A stretch of DNA of 64,000 nt from Tulasnella sp. 424 (GCA_019633425.1 WSUB01000086.1:1-64000), one strand, 5' to 3'; shown: positions 1-12,175, counted from the first letter of the stretch. Program-made: numbers and translations. Notes: generated from the letters alone by a model not told the origin.

Positions 1-180
1 GAGGAAAAGACGCTGATGTGGAGGAGCTATCCGTCGCCGACGTCGGTGTCAAAAACAGTCGAAAATTCACAGATGTTGTTCGGTTTGTGCCAACTCTTCT
101 GCAAACAGCAGTAATACCGCCACACGGTTACGTGACGGAGTTAGCGACGCTTCCCGTCGGGCCGCTGGGAAGGAGTGTGG

Positions 181-308
181 TCTTCATCAAGCTCCACCTG
201 ACAGATCGCATCTTCTGCCGGACGATGTCAAACTGGGCCAATACAGATTGTGTAGGGAGCTGTCTACGAAGAGCTTTGGGCCGGCTGGAGGAACGGTGCT
301 TCCATGAT
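181..308 (+). pseudogene. C-terminal relic of F-box-associated propeller-like gene
   Basis: This stretch closely matches the last ~125 bp of the intact gene ending at 12175, including the residues PDDVKLGQYRLCREL and the end AGGTVLP, followed by a stop. The matching frame is open here but nothing upstream to base 1 continues it, so only the tail survives. The following ~250 bp also match the downstream flank of the intact gene, so this is a duplicated block and not chance similarity. No function is expected. Confidence 0.75.
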
Positions 309-770
309 AGTCATTCAAGTCCCCGTGAGTCCTCTTCTGCGCGCGGTTAGTGTGATAACTTAGAATGGCTAATCGACAGCCTTCCGATAGGCATAATATT
401 GCATACCTCAAGGATCCGCTCGGCACCCTCAAAGAGTATATCGTTCTCTGTGTGACACGTGATGTGTATTAGACTCTCGGCTCCGTCTTGAGATCGTCCA
501 TTCACCTTGTATCCCGCTATGCCATGCTCCATACCCGCCTTTGGACGGCGTCGCGGCTTGTTCGAGCCGGATAACCGGACTGTCCGCAAAAGGCAATATC
601 TGGTCCTTCGGCTCCTCGCCTGTGGACAAATGTTTGTTCCATCAGTTAAAGTACCACCTCCATACATTCCTTCGACCAATACAAGAATCGCCGTGGAATG
701 GCATGCTCGTCACTGTGAGACCCAGTATCTCATCTTTTTGGTACTTCTCTCCTCAACATGGGCTTCAATG
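309..770 (+). repeat. Duplicated block: flank of propeller gene plus BTB first-exon relic
   Basis: Bases 309-545 parallel 12187-12445, and 549-770 parallel 12824-13070 and 14498-14740. Inside, 692-740 corresponds to the end of the BTB first exon (residues RHCETQYLIFL) followed by its GT donor and the start of intron 1. The match stops abruptly at about base 770, where transporter sequence begins, which marks a rearrangement breakpoint. The rest of the BTB gene is missing. Confidence 0.7.
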
Positions 771-789
771 TTTCCGGGCCGGACCATGC

Positions 790-2384
790 TGACTTCTTTT
801 GCCGCCCCTTCAGTTTGATTATGGAAGGCTACGATGTCGTTGTCATCGGTTCATACTATGGTCATCGTAAGTGCTTCATTTAACATGTTCCGGAACGGCA
901 ACTCTAATTAACCCGCGTCTTAATTTTACAGCCGCTTTCCTTTGATGCGCCCGGTACCACTAACGGCTACGTTATCCCCGCTCAATGGCAATCCACCCTC
1001 TCTAACGGTTCTTCTGCCGGCGGCATCATCGATCTTCTCTTCAACGGTTACGCTGCTGACCGCTGGGGTCCCAAGATCGTCATGATGACCTCCATCATCG
1101 CTCTCACCGGTTTCATCTTCATCGTTGTCTTTGCCAACTCCCTTACCATGCTCGTCATCGGCGAAGTCTTTTGCGGTATCCCATGAGGAGTCTTCCAAAC
1201 ACTTACCACCTGCGTAATCTCGTTGACAGATATTGAAGATACCGTTTGTTTAAGGTTGGCGTCTTCCCTTCGTTCTCCAGTGGATCTGGTTCTGTCCGCT
1301 CTTCCTCATCGCCTGGTTCCGTCCTCCCTCCCCATGGTGGCTCGTCCGCAAGGGTCGTCTCGAAGAAGCCGAAGCCGCCATCCGCCGTCTCACCAACCAA
1401 GAAAAGGTTAGCGCCGACGACGCCAAGGCCACCGTCGCGATGATGGTCCACACCAACGAACTCGAGAAGGAGGCTCCCGCTGGTATCACCTACCTCGATT
1501 GCTTCCGCAACACCGACCGCCGCCGTACCGGAATCGTCATGATGGTCTTCGCCATGCAGCTCCTATCCGGCGAGAACTTGATCGGTCAAGGTGTCCAGTT
1601 CTTGCAGACCGCTGGTATCTCGACCAACACTGCCTTCTCGCTTAGCATGGTTCTCAACTCCATGTTCATCATAGGTACCATCTTCTCATGGGGTCGCAAG
1701 TATTCTTTTCCTTCCCACCTTCCCTGCTCCCCTTTGATCTCACCTTCCAACTCTCTCTCTCTTAGTTCTCACTATCTTCGGTCGTCGCACACTCTACACC
1801 GCTGGTATGGCATCCATGTCCGTCGTGCTCTTCATCATCGGTGGTCTCGCTTGGATCGGCACCAAGTCCTCGATCTTCGCCATCGGCTCGCTCCTCATCG
1901 TCCTCAACTTCGCTTACAACGCCACCCTCGGTCCCATCTGCTACACCCTCATCGGCGAGATCTCCTCCACCCGTCTCCGACAAAAGTCCATCGTGCTTTC
2001 CAGTATCGCTTACCAGATTATGAACCTCATCTGCGGTATCATCGTCCCACGCATGCTTTCGCCCACCGCCTGGAACTGGGGCCCCAAGTACGGTATCTCC
2101 TGGGGTGTCTCCGCTGGTCTCTCCACCCTTTACCGCTACCTCCGTCTGCCTGAGACCAAGTACGTGCCCCCTTTATTTTCTCGTTCCTCTATGTTTTTTG
2201 TAGGCTAACCTATTACTTTAATCTTAGGAACCGCTCGTGCGGTGAACTCGGCTTGCTCTTCGACCACAAGGTTCCCGCTTGGCGCTTCAAGTCCACCAAG
2301 GTCGACCAGTTCGCCGCTCACGGTGTCGTCGGAAACGACGTCGAGTATCCCGACTCCAAGGAGGAGATCAAGCACCTCGACTAG
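790..2384 (+). pseudogene. Broken alpha-glucoside/sugar transporter (MFS)
   Basis: The translated pieces are those of a fungal maltose-type sugar:H+ symporter of the plasma membrane: MEGYDVVVIGSYYGH (first membrane helix), GYAADRWGPKIVMMTS (MFS motif), PPSPWWLVRKGR and the C-terminal STRLRQKSI region. Introns near 868-930, 1700-1766 and 2160-2228 are still recognisable. Several lesions are visible. The N-terminus before helix 1 is gone. The frame is broken at about 940 after the second exon starts. A TGA at about 1190 replaces the Trp of the GIPWGVFQTLTT motif. About 40 residues between that motif and LQWIW are missing. The gene begins where the duplicated BTB block ends, so truncation by rearrangement is likely. 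A short exon-skipping isoform cannot be excluded, but a full 12-helix transporter can. Confidence 0.8.
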
Positions 2385-2655
2385 ATTGGTCTTTTTTGTT
2401 TGCTAGTCACCATCGCTTGGTTTTCCTTTTTGTTGTTGTGTTCCGACTTTTTGTGTCAATGTGTTTCGTTTTCATTTCCTTTTGTCACGAGTTAGCAATG
2501 CGTGACTTTCATTTCTGCTGCCTCTATGCAAATTCACGTCTTCTTACCCCTTTCTATGCCGAGTGTGTTCGTGCGTCGACCCGAGTCCGGACCGCCGTTT
2601 AGTGCACCGGCCTCTGCACGGCTGCCCCTTTGCAGTTCGAAAAGGAATTCATTAA

Positions 2656-5600
2656 CTAGAAAGCATGCGATACATCGAAGATAGAAAGCTCGCAGTTCCA
2701 TTTCGAGACAATGGCAAGGGTTCCATTAGAAAAAAACACTTTCGGAGATTGGCTTCCGGCGGTCCAGTACTGAGAGGGAAGCCAGAACAAACGAGAAGAG
2801 GACAATCGTACCCAATGATCTTTAATGTTTGGAATATAGTATCTAAGGCTTGGATACCCTTGTGAATCTGAAAAGAAGAGATTATGAGCTGTGATAAACA
2901 CTCATCTGTAGTATGGATTGCAACGAATGTACCTGCATGTGAAATGGAAACGAAGGAGACTACGCCGTTGACACCCCCCAGTGGCAGACCCAAAGGCGTC
3001 CCGATCTGAGCATCCCAAAATCGAATGGTATCGTCCATGGATCCGGATGCCAGAACCTTGCCGTCTGGTGAGAACGCGACGGACAAAACGGAGCCGCAAT
3101 GGTCTGTCAGTGGCTGGCCCAAAGGCATCCCGGTCTGAGCATCCCACAATCGAACCGTGCCCCCGCCGTGTCCTGATGCCATAACCTTGCCGTTTGGCGA
3201 GAACGCGACGGACAAAACGCGGCCATTATGGGCTGTCAGTGGCTGACCCAAAGGCGTCCCGGTCTGAGCGTCCCACAATCGAATCGTGTGGTCATCGGAT
3301 CCAGATGCCAGAACCTTGCCGTCTGATGAGAACGCGACGGACAAACCGAAGCCATGGTCTATCAGTGGCCGGCCCAAAGGCCTCCCGGTCTGAGCATCCC
3401 ACAATCGAATCGTGCAGTCATAGGATCCAGATGCCAGAACCTTGCCGTCTGGTGAGAATGCGACGGAGGCAACGGTGCCGTCGTGGCCTGTCAATGGCTG
3501 GCCCAAAGGCGTCCCTTTCTGAGCATCCCACAATCGAACTATGCCGCCGTGGTGTCCGGATGCCAGAACCTTTCCGTCTGGTGACAACGCGATGGACCAA
3601 ACGGAGTCGGTCTGAGCATCGTCAAAGCATCCGAATTCCGGAACCTTGCCATCAGGTGGGAATGCGATGGACATAAAGGACACGTTGTCGTCTGTCTGTG
3701 GCCGGCCGAAAGGCGTCCCGGTCTGAGCCTCCCACAATCGAACCGTACCGTCCGTGGATCCGGATGCCAGAACCTTGCCATCTGGTGAGAATGCGACGGA
3801 CAAAACGGGGGCATTGTGGCCTGTCAATGGCTGGCCCAAAGGCGTCCCGGTCTGAGCGTCCCATAATCGAACCGTGCTATCTTCGGATCCAGATGCTAGA
3901 ACCTTGCCGCCTGGTGCGAATGCGACGGAAGGAACGGGGTCGTAACGGTCTCTCAATGGCTGGCCCAAAGGCGTCCCAGTCTCAGCGTCCCATAATCGAA
4001 CCGTGTCATCGTGGGAAGCCAGAACCTTGCCGTCTGGTGAGAACACAACAGACCAAACGGATTTGTCATGGCCTGTCAGTGGCTGGCCCAAAGCCGTCCC
4101 GGTCTGAGCATCCCACAATCGAACTGTGCCGTCGCTGTGTCCGAATGCCAGAACCTTTCCGTCTGGGGAGAACGCGATGGAGCAAACGTTGCCGCGATGG
4201 CCTGGCAGTGGCTGGCTCAAATTTAAAGGCGCCCCGTTCCGAGCCTCCCACAATCGAACCGTACCGTCCGTGGATCCGGATGCCAGAACCTTGCCATCTG
4301 GTGAGAATGCGACGGAGTGAACGGAGTCGGAATGGCCTGTCAGTGGCTGGCCCAAAGGCGTCCCGGTCTGAGCATCCCACAATCGAATCGTGCCGTCAGT
4401 GGATCCCGATGCTAGAACCTTGCCGTCTGGTGAGAACACGACGGACAAAACGGAGTCGTCGTGGTCTGTCAGTGGCTGGCCCAAAGGCATCCCGGTCTGA
4501 GCATCCCACAAGTGAATCGCGCCATCATCGGATCCGGATGCCAGAACATCACCATCCGGTGAAAATGCAACTGTGTTCACGCCAGCACCAACGTCTTCAG
4601 TCCAAAGATTAGCTGGCCATGTTAAGGGCTGAACACCGCGCAGAGTTCGAATTTTGGCGTGCCCCCCGTAACATTTCCATAGCTGCGTCTTCCGAGGACA
4701 GTGGGCAAGTGCCGAAGCGTAAATGTGGAGTTCTCCAAAGGAAATTGGCTCTGAAAATGCGACGATGAACCGCTGGGCATCATTCCACAATGTAGTCAGG
4801 GACTTGGAATCAAAAAGCGTCTCGTCATGCGATCGCTATGGCCATCGATTCAGCACACCCAGTTGAACTTAGACATTGAATCCAACCGGTAAACTCACCG
4901 AGAGCCATGAATACACGCGTTTTGCGATCACAATTGCCTCCGTTGTACCTCCAATCAGACTCATTACTTCAAGCCAGTACAGGAGCTTCCCTCTACTGAA
5001 TCTTTCGAAATCCGCTCGTTGGGCATCCGGCCCCTCTGTGACCAGCTTCGACCACTCCGTCCCTTCGGTCATATGAATGGACCAAGCTCGGCTGCAGTAA
5101 CGAATAGCCGGGGATACCTCCCGTTCTATGACATCCTGAACCTGCGAGTTCGCCTGCGAGAGGTCCGACAGGTTGCAGATATTCTCCTTCAGACACCGAA
5201 CCAGTATGCTAAGGCAAAGGCTTGCAAGTCGTTCATGATGCTGACGTGCATCGATATAGTAGACTCGCTCATTGCACCGTTGCTCGTGAATGAGAAGGTC
5301 ACGGATGGAGGTGTGCATGAAGTGGATAGATTCAATGGGTGAAGTGGGAATGAGGAGGAGGGAGTTGAGGTCCGCGAGAATGTCTTGGCGTAGATACTCA
5401 ATCACATTCTCTTGATCAACGCCCTCGAAGATGCTGTTGTCGCCGTACAGTGCAGCGATGACATCAAGAGAGACGGGATACGGTGCAACAACCAGGGTTC
5501 CTAGTATGGAGTACAGAACCGCTTGCTTCGCTGCATCTAGCCTGACGTTATCGAACGCCTTTGAAAGAATCTGGTGGTACAGCTCGTCGAGCCCATTCCA

Positions 5601-8592
5601 TGTCGCCGGTCGCTTGAGCAGGTCGCGGAGCCGATTCACAGGCGACCCGTTTCCAATGTACGTGATTACGGTTCGGGCCCATTGAAATAAGCCTTGTGAC
5701 ATATCCACCAAGCTTCTGATGTCACTGAATGCAGGCCAGTCTTCTGAGAGACCATGGTCCTCCCGAATCTGCGTGCAGCCCTGCTTGATGAACCGTGCGA
5801 GGTCGTCCGCCACATTGACTGACGAGTCCAGATCCTCTACTAGCCACCTCCTTGGCTCAAGGGCACGAAGTAGTTGGGCCTCTGGACGACATGTGAGAAG
5901 GAATTTGACGTTGGTGGGAAACGAGGAAGAGTGTTGGTCAATGAGCTTGACGAAATCCACGACGTCTTTGGGATTTTGAGATTCGTCAAGGGCATCGACA
6001 ACAATGAGGATGGTGTGAGGGTTATGTATGAGCTTCGAAAGGGGTACGACAAACAGAGTCTCAAACTGGACATTGAGTCGTTGGTCTGTGATGTCCCCGT
6101 TTTGTTGCACACTTTCCAGGATCGCATTCCTGACCTCCGGGATCAAGCTGCTCCCAAGTTGCCTCGCAAGAGCGCAAACAATACGCGTGTTCACTGTGTT
6201 GTGGCCTCGACGGAAGTGAAAGATGGCAGAGGACGCTCGGGATTGCCAGTTATGAGCCACTGTGGACGCGATGGTGGATTTGCCTCGCCCAGCCATCCCG
6301 CGGATCCAGAACACCCGGTCGGCGGTGGATGCATCCCTTATCCACTTGTCAATCCGCTCCAATATTTCCACCCTGGTTCCCCGCAAGCAAACCGCGTCCT
6401 CGACCGCATTTCCCTGTCCTCCGTAATATCCATCTCCCAGGCGATCAAGTAGAGAACGATTTTGCTCTTGAATTTCGGCGTTTCCTAAACATAAACGTGC
6501 GTTAGCTTACCCAAGGCCTTCAACTGCCAGGTTACGTTGCCTACCGAATTCAGCCATCAGACTAGCCGTGTCCAGAGTGACGAGGAGCTAAGATTGCAAA
6601 TATTAGCCAAGGGTCATTATCGATAATGCTCCATAACGGACCTGGATTTCATCCAACATCCTATGGATCGTTCCTTGATATTTCCCTTGACTTGGATGGT
6701 TGAACGAAGAAAACTCATTCTGGGCGAGGCCGGAGGATCCTCGTTCCTTGATCTTCCCTTGCACGAATTCGAGCTCCCTGGAGAGAGCGTTAGAGTTCTG
6801 ATATCGAACCACTGGGAGGCCAAATCCCACGTACTTCCGTATATCCATAAAATGAACACCTATATCACCGCCTCGACGTCGCCTCAACTGTTCCCCGAAG
6901 TCTTGAAGAAGCTTGGCTAACTTCAGCGGGTTGAGCTTCAGACCGTTTGGCACATTTCCGCTTTTGTTCGTCACCTAGACAAAGAACTTTAGCAGCAACA
7001 ACGGACGAAAGCAAACCCATTGACTCCACCTCAACGATCTCCACAAGGCTAAGCCCTACTTCAGCAACGGCCCCAATATATTTCCCGAGGACCGGAATAA
7101 TTTTCGAGTGTAATTGTACACTTTTCAATGTCCTGCGAATGGTGTGTAATAATTCTCCACGTATCGTATTGTGCTCTATGTTCGCCACGGGCACGCCTGC
7201 CGGCGAGTACCCCATGGGGTCAGGATCAGCGGGGAGCAAGGGCAAGGTTCCTCCGTGTTGGAGGGCAACCGAAAACTAGAGGGCTGATATTAGATGAAGT
7301 TCTAATGATCTATGGAGGCTTACATCGATATCCATGCCACCGTGTTCGCGACAGCCGTCGTTTGGACCAGGCGCACCGTAGAGCCCTGATAGCGAATTAG
7401 ACTCTTCGTGGATAATTTGTCCCAGCAACTAGGTACGCCAGATGCGTCCTTCACTATCTGGGTCGGAACGGATTGGCATGAAGGCTTACCTCCAGTAGGA
7501 CATCCCGCATCGTTGGCCGCGCAGTAGGATCATTGTTCCAGCAACGGCGCATTAATTTCCATAGAGGATCATGGGACGGTAGGTTCGGGTGGTCCTTTGG
7601 AATAGGTGGTTCGTCTAGCATCACACGGCGCAGTATGACTTGATAGAGTAGACCGTCAAATGGGGCCTTTCCGCTCATGACCTAGCGAAGCGTGCCGGCT
7701 CGTGAAGCCTCCCCTGTTGCTCACTTGCGCATACTCACAGTTAAAATCAGACCACCAAAAGCATACACGTCGGACTCCAGATTCGGTTTCTGTCCAGCGG
7801 AAAGTTCGTTGGCCATATACCTCAAGGTACCTTTTGGCGTTTCGCTGGTTGTGAACCCACTCCTGGCCTCAAGGTCCTGGACAACCCGACTCAGGCCGAA
7901 ATCGGAAAGCGCCGGACCGGACGAATCGTGAATCAACACGTTTTCTGGCTTGATGTCGGCATGGCAGATTGGGGGGATTCGCGAGTGCAGATGCTCGAGG
8001 CCGCAAGCCGTCTGAAAGATCTGGTAGGATATGGTGAATAATGACCGAAGGGGAGAGGACGATTTGGAAGGCAACGCACCAATCGAAGCTTGTCACATCG
8101 GGAGAGGCCAGGATTCGCCTGTAAGTAGTCGTTTAAATTCCCCTGGGGGCACCAAGGGCTGATGAGCCGTGGCTGGGGTTGCGAACGATATCCCAATAAA
8201 GGATGAAGGTTTAGGTGTGTTGTTTGGCTCCAAACGAAAATTTCTCGTTTGAAGCGCTTTATACAAGCCAAAGTTGAGATGTGTTACATCAAATACAGAT
8301 AATTCAAAGTACTGACTATATCTGTTTTCCACTTTAGTTCTTCCTGCTTAGTGTGTCTGTCCTTCCGGACGGTCCTCAGCTGCTTGATTGCCACTTGAAA
8401 CCGCTCGCCTTGCGGGTTTGTCCAGAACCCGCGATAGATATCTGCGTAACCGGCATTCATTGCAGGTTGTTCAGGAACTTCTATGAACCCAGCTAGTTCC
8501 TCGACTGTCTCCAAGAACTCGAAGTGTCGCCCAGGTTGAACGAGTGAGCTCGATTCCATCAAGGGGCCGTTTGGGTCTGAGGTTCGGTTCAT
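2656..8592 (-). CDS. Protein kinase-NACHT-WD40 NLR-like receptor (11 exons, ~1784 aa)
   Basis: Exons read on the minus strand are 8592-8317, 8256-8080, 8020-7739, 7681-7490, 7428-7324, 7275-7030, 6974-6642, 6587-6545, 6484-4899, 4835-2933 and 2867-2656; reading phase closes over all of them. Residues ~30-318 form a protein kinase: VAIK lysine at ~70, HADIKPEN catalytic loop at ~171-178, DFG at ~191-193, and a C-terminal RPTMRDVLLE helix that runs on into the next exon. Residues ~345-550 are a helical linker. The NACHT NTPase follows, with P-loop GMAGRGKST at ~614-622 and Walker B VVDALDE at ~713-719. Then come about 13 WD40 repeats (~1165-1700) and a non-WD tail. The family architecture is that of fungal STAND/NLR proteins implicated in non-self recognition; the kinase would be the effector and the WD40 array the sensor (inference). 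The least certain junctions are exon 1/2 and the weak donor GTGGAG after exon 6. If those splices are wrong, kinase and receptor would be two adjacent genes. Confidence 0.75.
2935..4580 (-). repeat. WD40 repeat array, ~129 bp units
   Basis: About 13 head-to-tail units of roughly 43 codons encode the consensus VLSVAFSPDGKVLASGS then DGTVRLWDAQTGTPLGQPL. Neighbouring units are very alike at nucleotide level. One unit near 4020 lacks two to three residues (KVLASHDDTVRLW), and one near 3620 is cut to about 25 residues (ends FGCFDDAQTDS), as expected from unequal exchange between units. The unit number would suit two beta-propellers. Confidence 0.9.
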
Positions 8593-10013
8593 TTCAGCGT
8601 TTTCGGACGGCTTGGCTGAGATTGTGCGTGAGGCACGACATGAGAACGGGTCAGCGAGGCTAAATCTAAACCGTTCGGGCGCTTGTTCAAGGGTGACGAA
8701 ATCTCCATCTTGCTTACCTTTTCTGACTAAGGCAGACGTTCAACCGTAACAGGGATATCAGCTCTCGAACGCAAGAAGAAGAGATCAACGTTAGGCGGTG
8801 GTGGACGAGTCCAGTTGCACGCCGGCCGAAGAAACGTGTTTGTTCTCACTTGCACGGCTGCAACGTTTCCGAACCTCGTCCATTCTACGTACACACGCAG
8901 GACCAAATTTAAATATACTCAAAGCCGTCTTCAGATTTGATTATTCTGCTTGATGTAGATGCACTCGGCGAGCCTTTCCCGCGTCGCTCCGGCGCTGTTT
9001 TTCTGGTCATGTGGGGTCTGCTGCGAGCGGCATTAATTCCTCGCTTAGTGCAAACTCCGATCCGACTGCCACTCACACCACCGGGAGCTGTGGTGAAGGA
9101 TGTAGATCGATAATTCCATGTGGTGGATGCGCTCAACGGCATAAACATGATCCGGGACGTTCCTCGTAGACCTTTCAATGACACTTAAAGGCCCACCGAG
9201 GAGAAGGTTGGGGCATGTTCACTCAAGGGGCGTTCTGAAGTCGGACGAAACGTCCTCCAAGGATTATCGAATCACTTCCATAATCTCCTTCATATGCGCC
9301 GGGAATATCGGGAGGCGTTGAGGTGAACGGGGGATGGAATGAGAGACGGCTCCGCCGAACTGTCGGACAGGCACTGCCAGTCATGAACACGTGACGTTTG
9401 ACCCTTAATTAAAGAGGGCTCATGGAGGTGACCCGGACCGCGTCCCCTCGTACACAGCAACAGCAACGTCTCGGACTGGGAAGGCCTTTTGTCAGGATGA
9501 TACTGTCATAGTCCGCGTATGATGTAGTAGGGCTGTAGACAAGATTACGCAGAAAACAAATGTAGTCAAAGGGGAGATAATGTTTGGGGCGCCTGAGCTC
9601 GTACTACGCATTTTCCTGCGGTTTTGGCGTGGTCCCCTCCAAAACGCTGGATCCACCATCGCGTCACAACCGTGTTTGCCAGCTGTCACCGCCAAAACCC
9701 GGTCTTCCCATACTTCTAAGGCATGTCGTCTCGAAATAGTCCTCGTCATGGACCGAGGTCCAACGCGTCGGACAACACAACCCTGTTCGATGTCGAATCA
9801 GGCCAAACAACCTTTCCTCGTCACGAAGCTGATAGTTCACCACTTCCACGTCTCGCCACGCCTTCCCCATCACACTCTTCTTCCACACAAGCCCATTTAG
9901 ACCAGGCGAGTAGCATTTGTAGAATCTCATGTGTTCTCCATTGAGCGAGATTCTGATGTCGGATTCTCGAACAGGATGCATCCCCGCCCGCTTTCGGCTC
10001 CCCCAGCAAACAG
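8593..10013. other. Intergenic, promoter side of the kinase-NLR gene
   Basis: No gene supported. Short open frames on both strands lack recognisable domains or matching splice sites. The stretch holds the upstream region of the minus-strand NLR gene and of the plus-strand propeller-like gene that starts at 10014. An N-terminal F-box exon for the latter was looked for here and not found. Confidence 0.5.
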
Positions 10014-12175
10014 ATGCCGGACCTTCAACATCTAAGCTTGGATCCAGACCTCTGCGAGGCTTCAGACGAAGCCGACAAAGAACGAATCGGGCGCCTCCGT
10101 CTTCTCTCAGAAGCAGAAGCAAGAGTCCGCACGGAGAGGACCGTCCAATCGGTGTGGCTGGGCAAACAAACAATTGCGGTTCACCCCAACTCCATTTTCT
10201 GGATTAAACTCTTGACAAGTCGATTTATGCTGATCCAAATAAAAGACGGAGATTTACAGTTATGGGACATCGGAGCCGATGCACCCTCGAAACCTCTCTG
10301 TACATATTCATATACAGGGGAAGGCCGGTTCGGAATGATCGACGGCTCAGTCGTCGTGAATGACCGCTCAGACCCTAGTTTTGTCACTTTATACGTGTCA
10401 ACGAGGTGGGGGACTCTCTTGCGATTGTTTCGAATCAGTGGAACCCCTCCTGAACTGCTCTTGTAGATCATTGGCCCTCCACGGCTTTCAGATCTACTTG
10501 TCTCCCAGAAATGAAATAAGGAAAACCCCGGAGCTGGTTCATTCGATGATCTTTCACGGGCTTTCCGGTATCCTAGACGCGAAGGATGATCTTTTCGCTT
10601 TATCGCATGCTCGAGGACGCTATAAAGCAGGGTTCGTCCAGAATTCTCAAACGGGTGCTTACGTCCACCTCCAACGACCCTCGAAAATACCCTTGGAGTC
10701 TCGAGGCGATTCTCCCAAAAACATCAGGATTGTGACCTCCAGAGGCGATTTTTGTCAGGTACGCCGCTATCGATATGACTATCCTCCCGGACCCGTGCTC
10801 ACGTCCTCACCACACTGGCAGGTGCAACACGAGATCGTCGACATCCAAATTCGTTCAGACATTATAGTCGCTGCACGTAACACCCATCTGGATCTCTACC
10901 TTACCACTCAGGTGGCTTCAGTCCTTCAACAACCGCTTACGAGGAGCGACATACCGGCTGTTCTACCATTCCAGTCATTAGCGTATCCGGCGCTCACTGA
11001 CTCCGTATATCGAGGTAACCTATTACGCCAACCCAACCCTACACTTGGAATCGATCCAGGGGACATCGCTCTCTTGTCAGCCGAAAACGCGGGATGTTAC
11101 GGGATTCTGGCGAAGCCGAAAGGCCAGGCCGGCACCGTGTCAGAGGCACACGGGTTCGAGATTCAACCACTGAAGGATATTGCTAGCCCAAATGGTGCCG
11201 TATTTCAGGCGGTGATCGGACAGAGCGGCCGGCGAATGGCCGTCCTTACGGACGTTGCGGTCTCAGTCTACTTCACATCGGCCCCAACGGTCCATCACGG
11301 GGAGCCAAATTGCCCCAGTGAACTTGCTGTGTGGAAAATCCCTGGGGCGTCCGGTGATGTACCTTGCGGTCTCGATTTCGACGAGAACTCGGGCATCTGC
11401 ATGGTTGCAATGGCGTCGGGAAGGATCTGGGTTGTAGATGTTGCTCATATGAGTGTCCAGCATCAGGATACTACGGAGCTCCATCCACTCCCTTTACGAG
11501 AAAAGGTATGTAGAAATGAACTTGCTCCGTACGAATCTAACGAGTCTTGTTCCACCTTCCACTCGGTAGTACAACGGCGAACTCCCGACTCCCTATCCAT
11601 CCCAGTGGCACATAAAAATTCCGTTCGTTAATCCGTTTGAAGTAGGGGTACCGTCCGTGGCCCCTCCCGAAGTGGCTCCAGGTTGGTCGGATGCCGTTGA
11701 TGAATACTTCCCCTACAAAAACCGCCCCAACTTCTATGGAGGTACCGTATGGCTCCTCCACGAGGCTTTCCACCTTCCTGTGGTGCAGCCGGGACACGGA
11801 ACATCCTCCGACGAAGAGTACGGTGCAAGAACGGTCCTATTCAAGACGACTGAGCTGAGCCCTTCCGGCTATCGCGATGAATGCTTGGAGGTGATCGAAG
11901 TTCGCCCTTTACCTGGATTTGAACGTTTTAAAGGGCTTTGCTTGTTGGCTGTTGATTATGGCGAGTGGTACTTCAACAAGCTCGACCCAACATATGATCT
12001 CCCCGGCATCGTGAAGTACCTGCAAGACGGCGGCAACATCGATGATCTTCGTCAAGATCCACCTGGCAGATCACATCTTCCCCCGGACGATGTCAAACTC
12101 GGCCAATACAGATTGTGTAGGGAGCTGTATACAAAGAACTTTGGGCCGGCTGGAGGAACGGTACTTCCATGGTAA
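10014..12175 (+). CDS. F-box-associated beta-propeller-like protein, copy 1 (~657 aa)
   Basis: Exons are 10014-10405, 10467-10758, 10822-11505 and 11570-12175, and phase closes. The second intron is 63 bp without a stop and could be retained. The motif NSIFWIKLLTSRFMLIQ followed by LQLWDIG resembles the propeller half of Agaricomycete F-box proteins (family recognition from memory, moderate). The C-terminal ~190 residues (VDEYFPYKNRP, YGARTVLF, IEVRPLPG) are shared with copy 2 at 17792-19812. No F-box is visible at the N-terminus of either copy, so they may be F-box-less derivatives or the F-box exon was missed. The start at 10014 is the first ATG of the open frame. Function unknown; a substrate-recognition role in ubiquitination is only inferred. 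Confidence 0.7.

Noticed and set aside
790..2384. Functional sugar transporter
   Set aside because: Missing N-terminus, frameshift, conserved Trp replaced by TGA and loss of about two membrane helices.
2935..4580. Regular spacing resembling a CRISPR-like or satellite array
   Set aside because: The unit is a multiple of three, codes WD40 blades and lies in a eukaryotic gene.
3194..4612. Long plus-strand open frames opposite the WD40 array
   Set aside because: They are repetitive shadows of the WD40 codons (MPEPCRLV-type repeats) with no family of their own.
4790..4869. Reading the WD40 part and the NACHT part as two separate genes because of the stop at 4869
   Set aside because: A canonical 63-bp intron (GTGAGT at 4898, acceptor at 4836) removes the stop and joins both parts in phase 0.
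9492..9944. Open frames at 9492-9944 as an N-terminal F-box exon of the propeller-like gene
   Set aside because: The translated sequence is Ser/Pro-rich without an LPxELL-type F-box core, and no matching donor leads to 10014.
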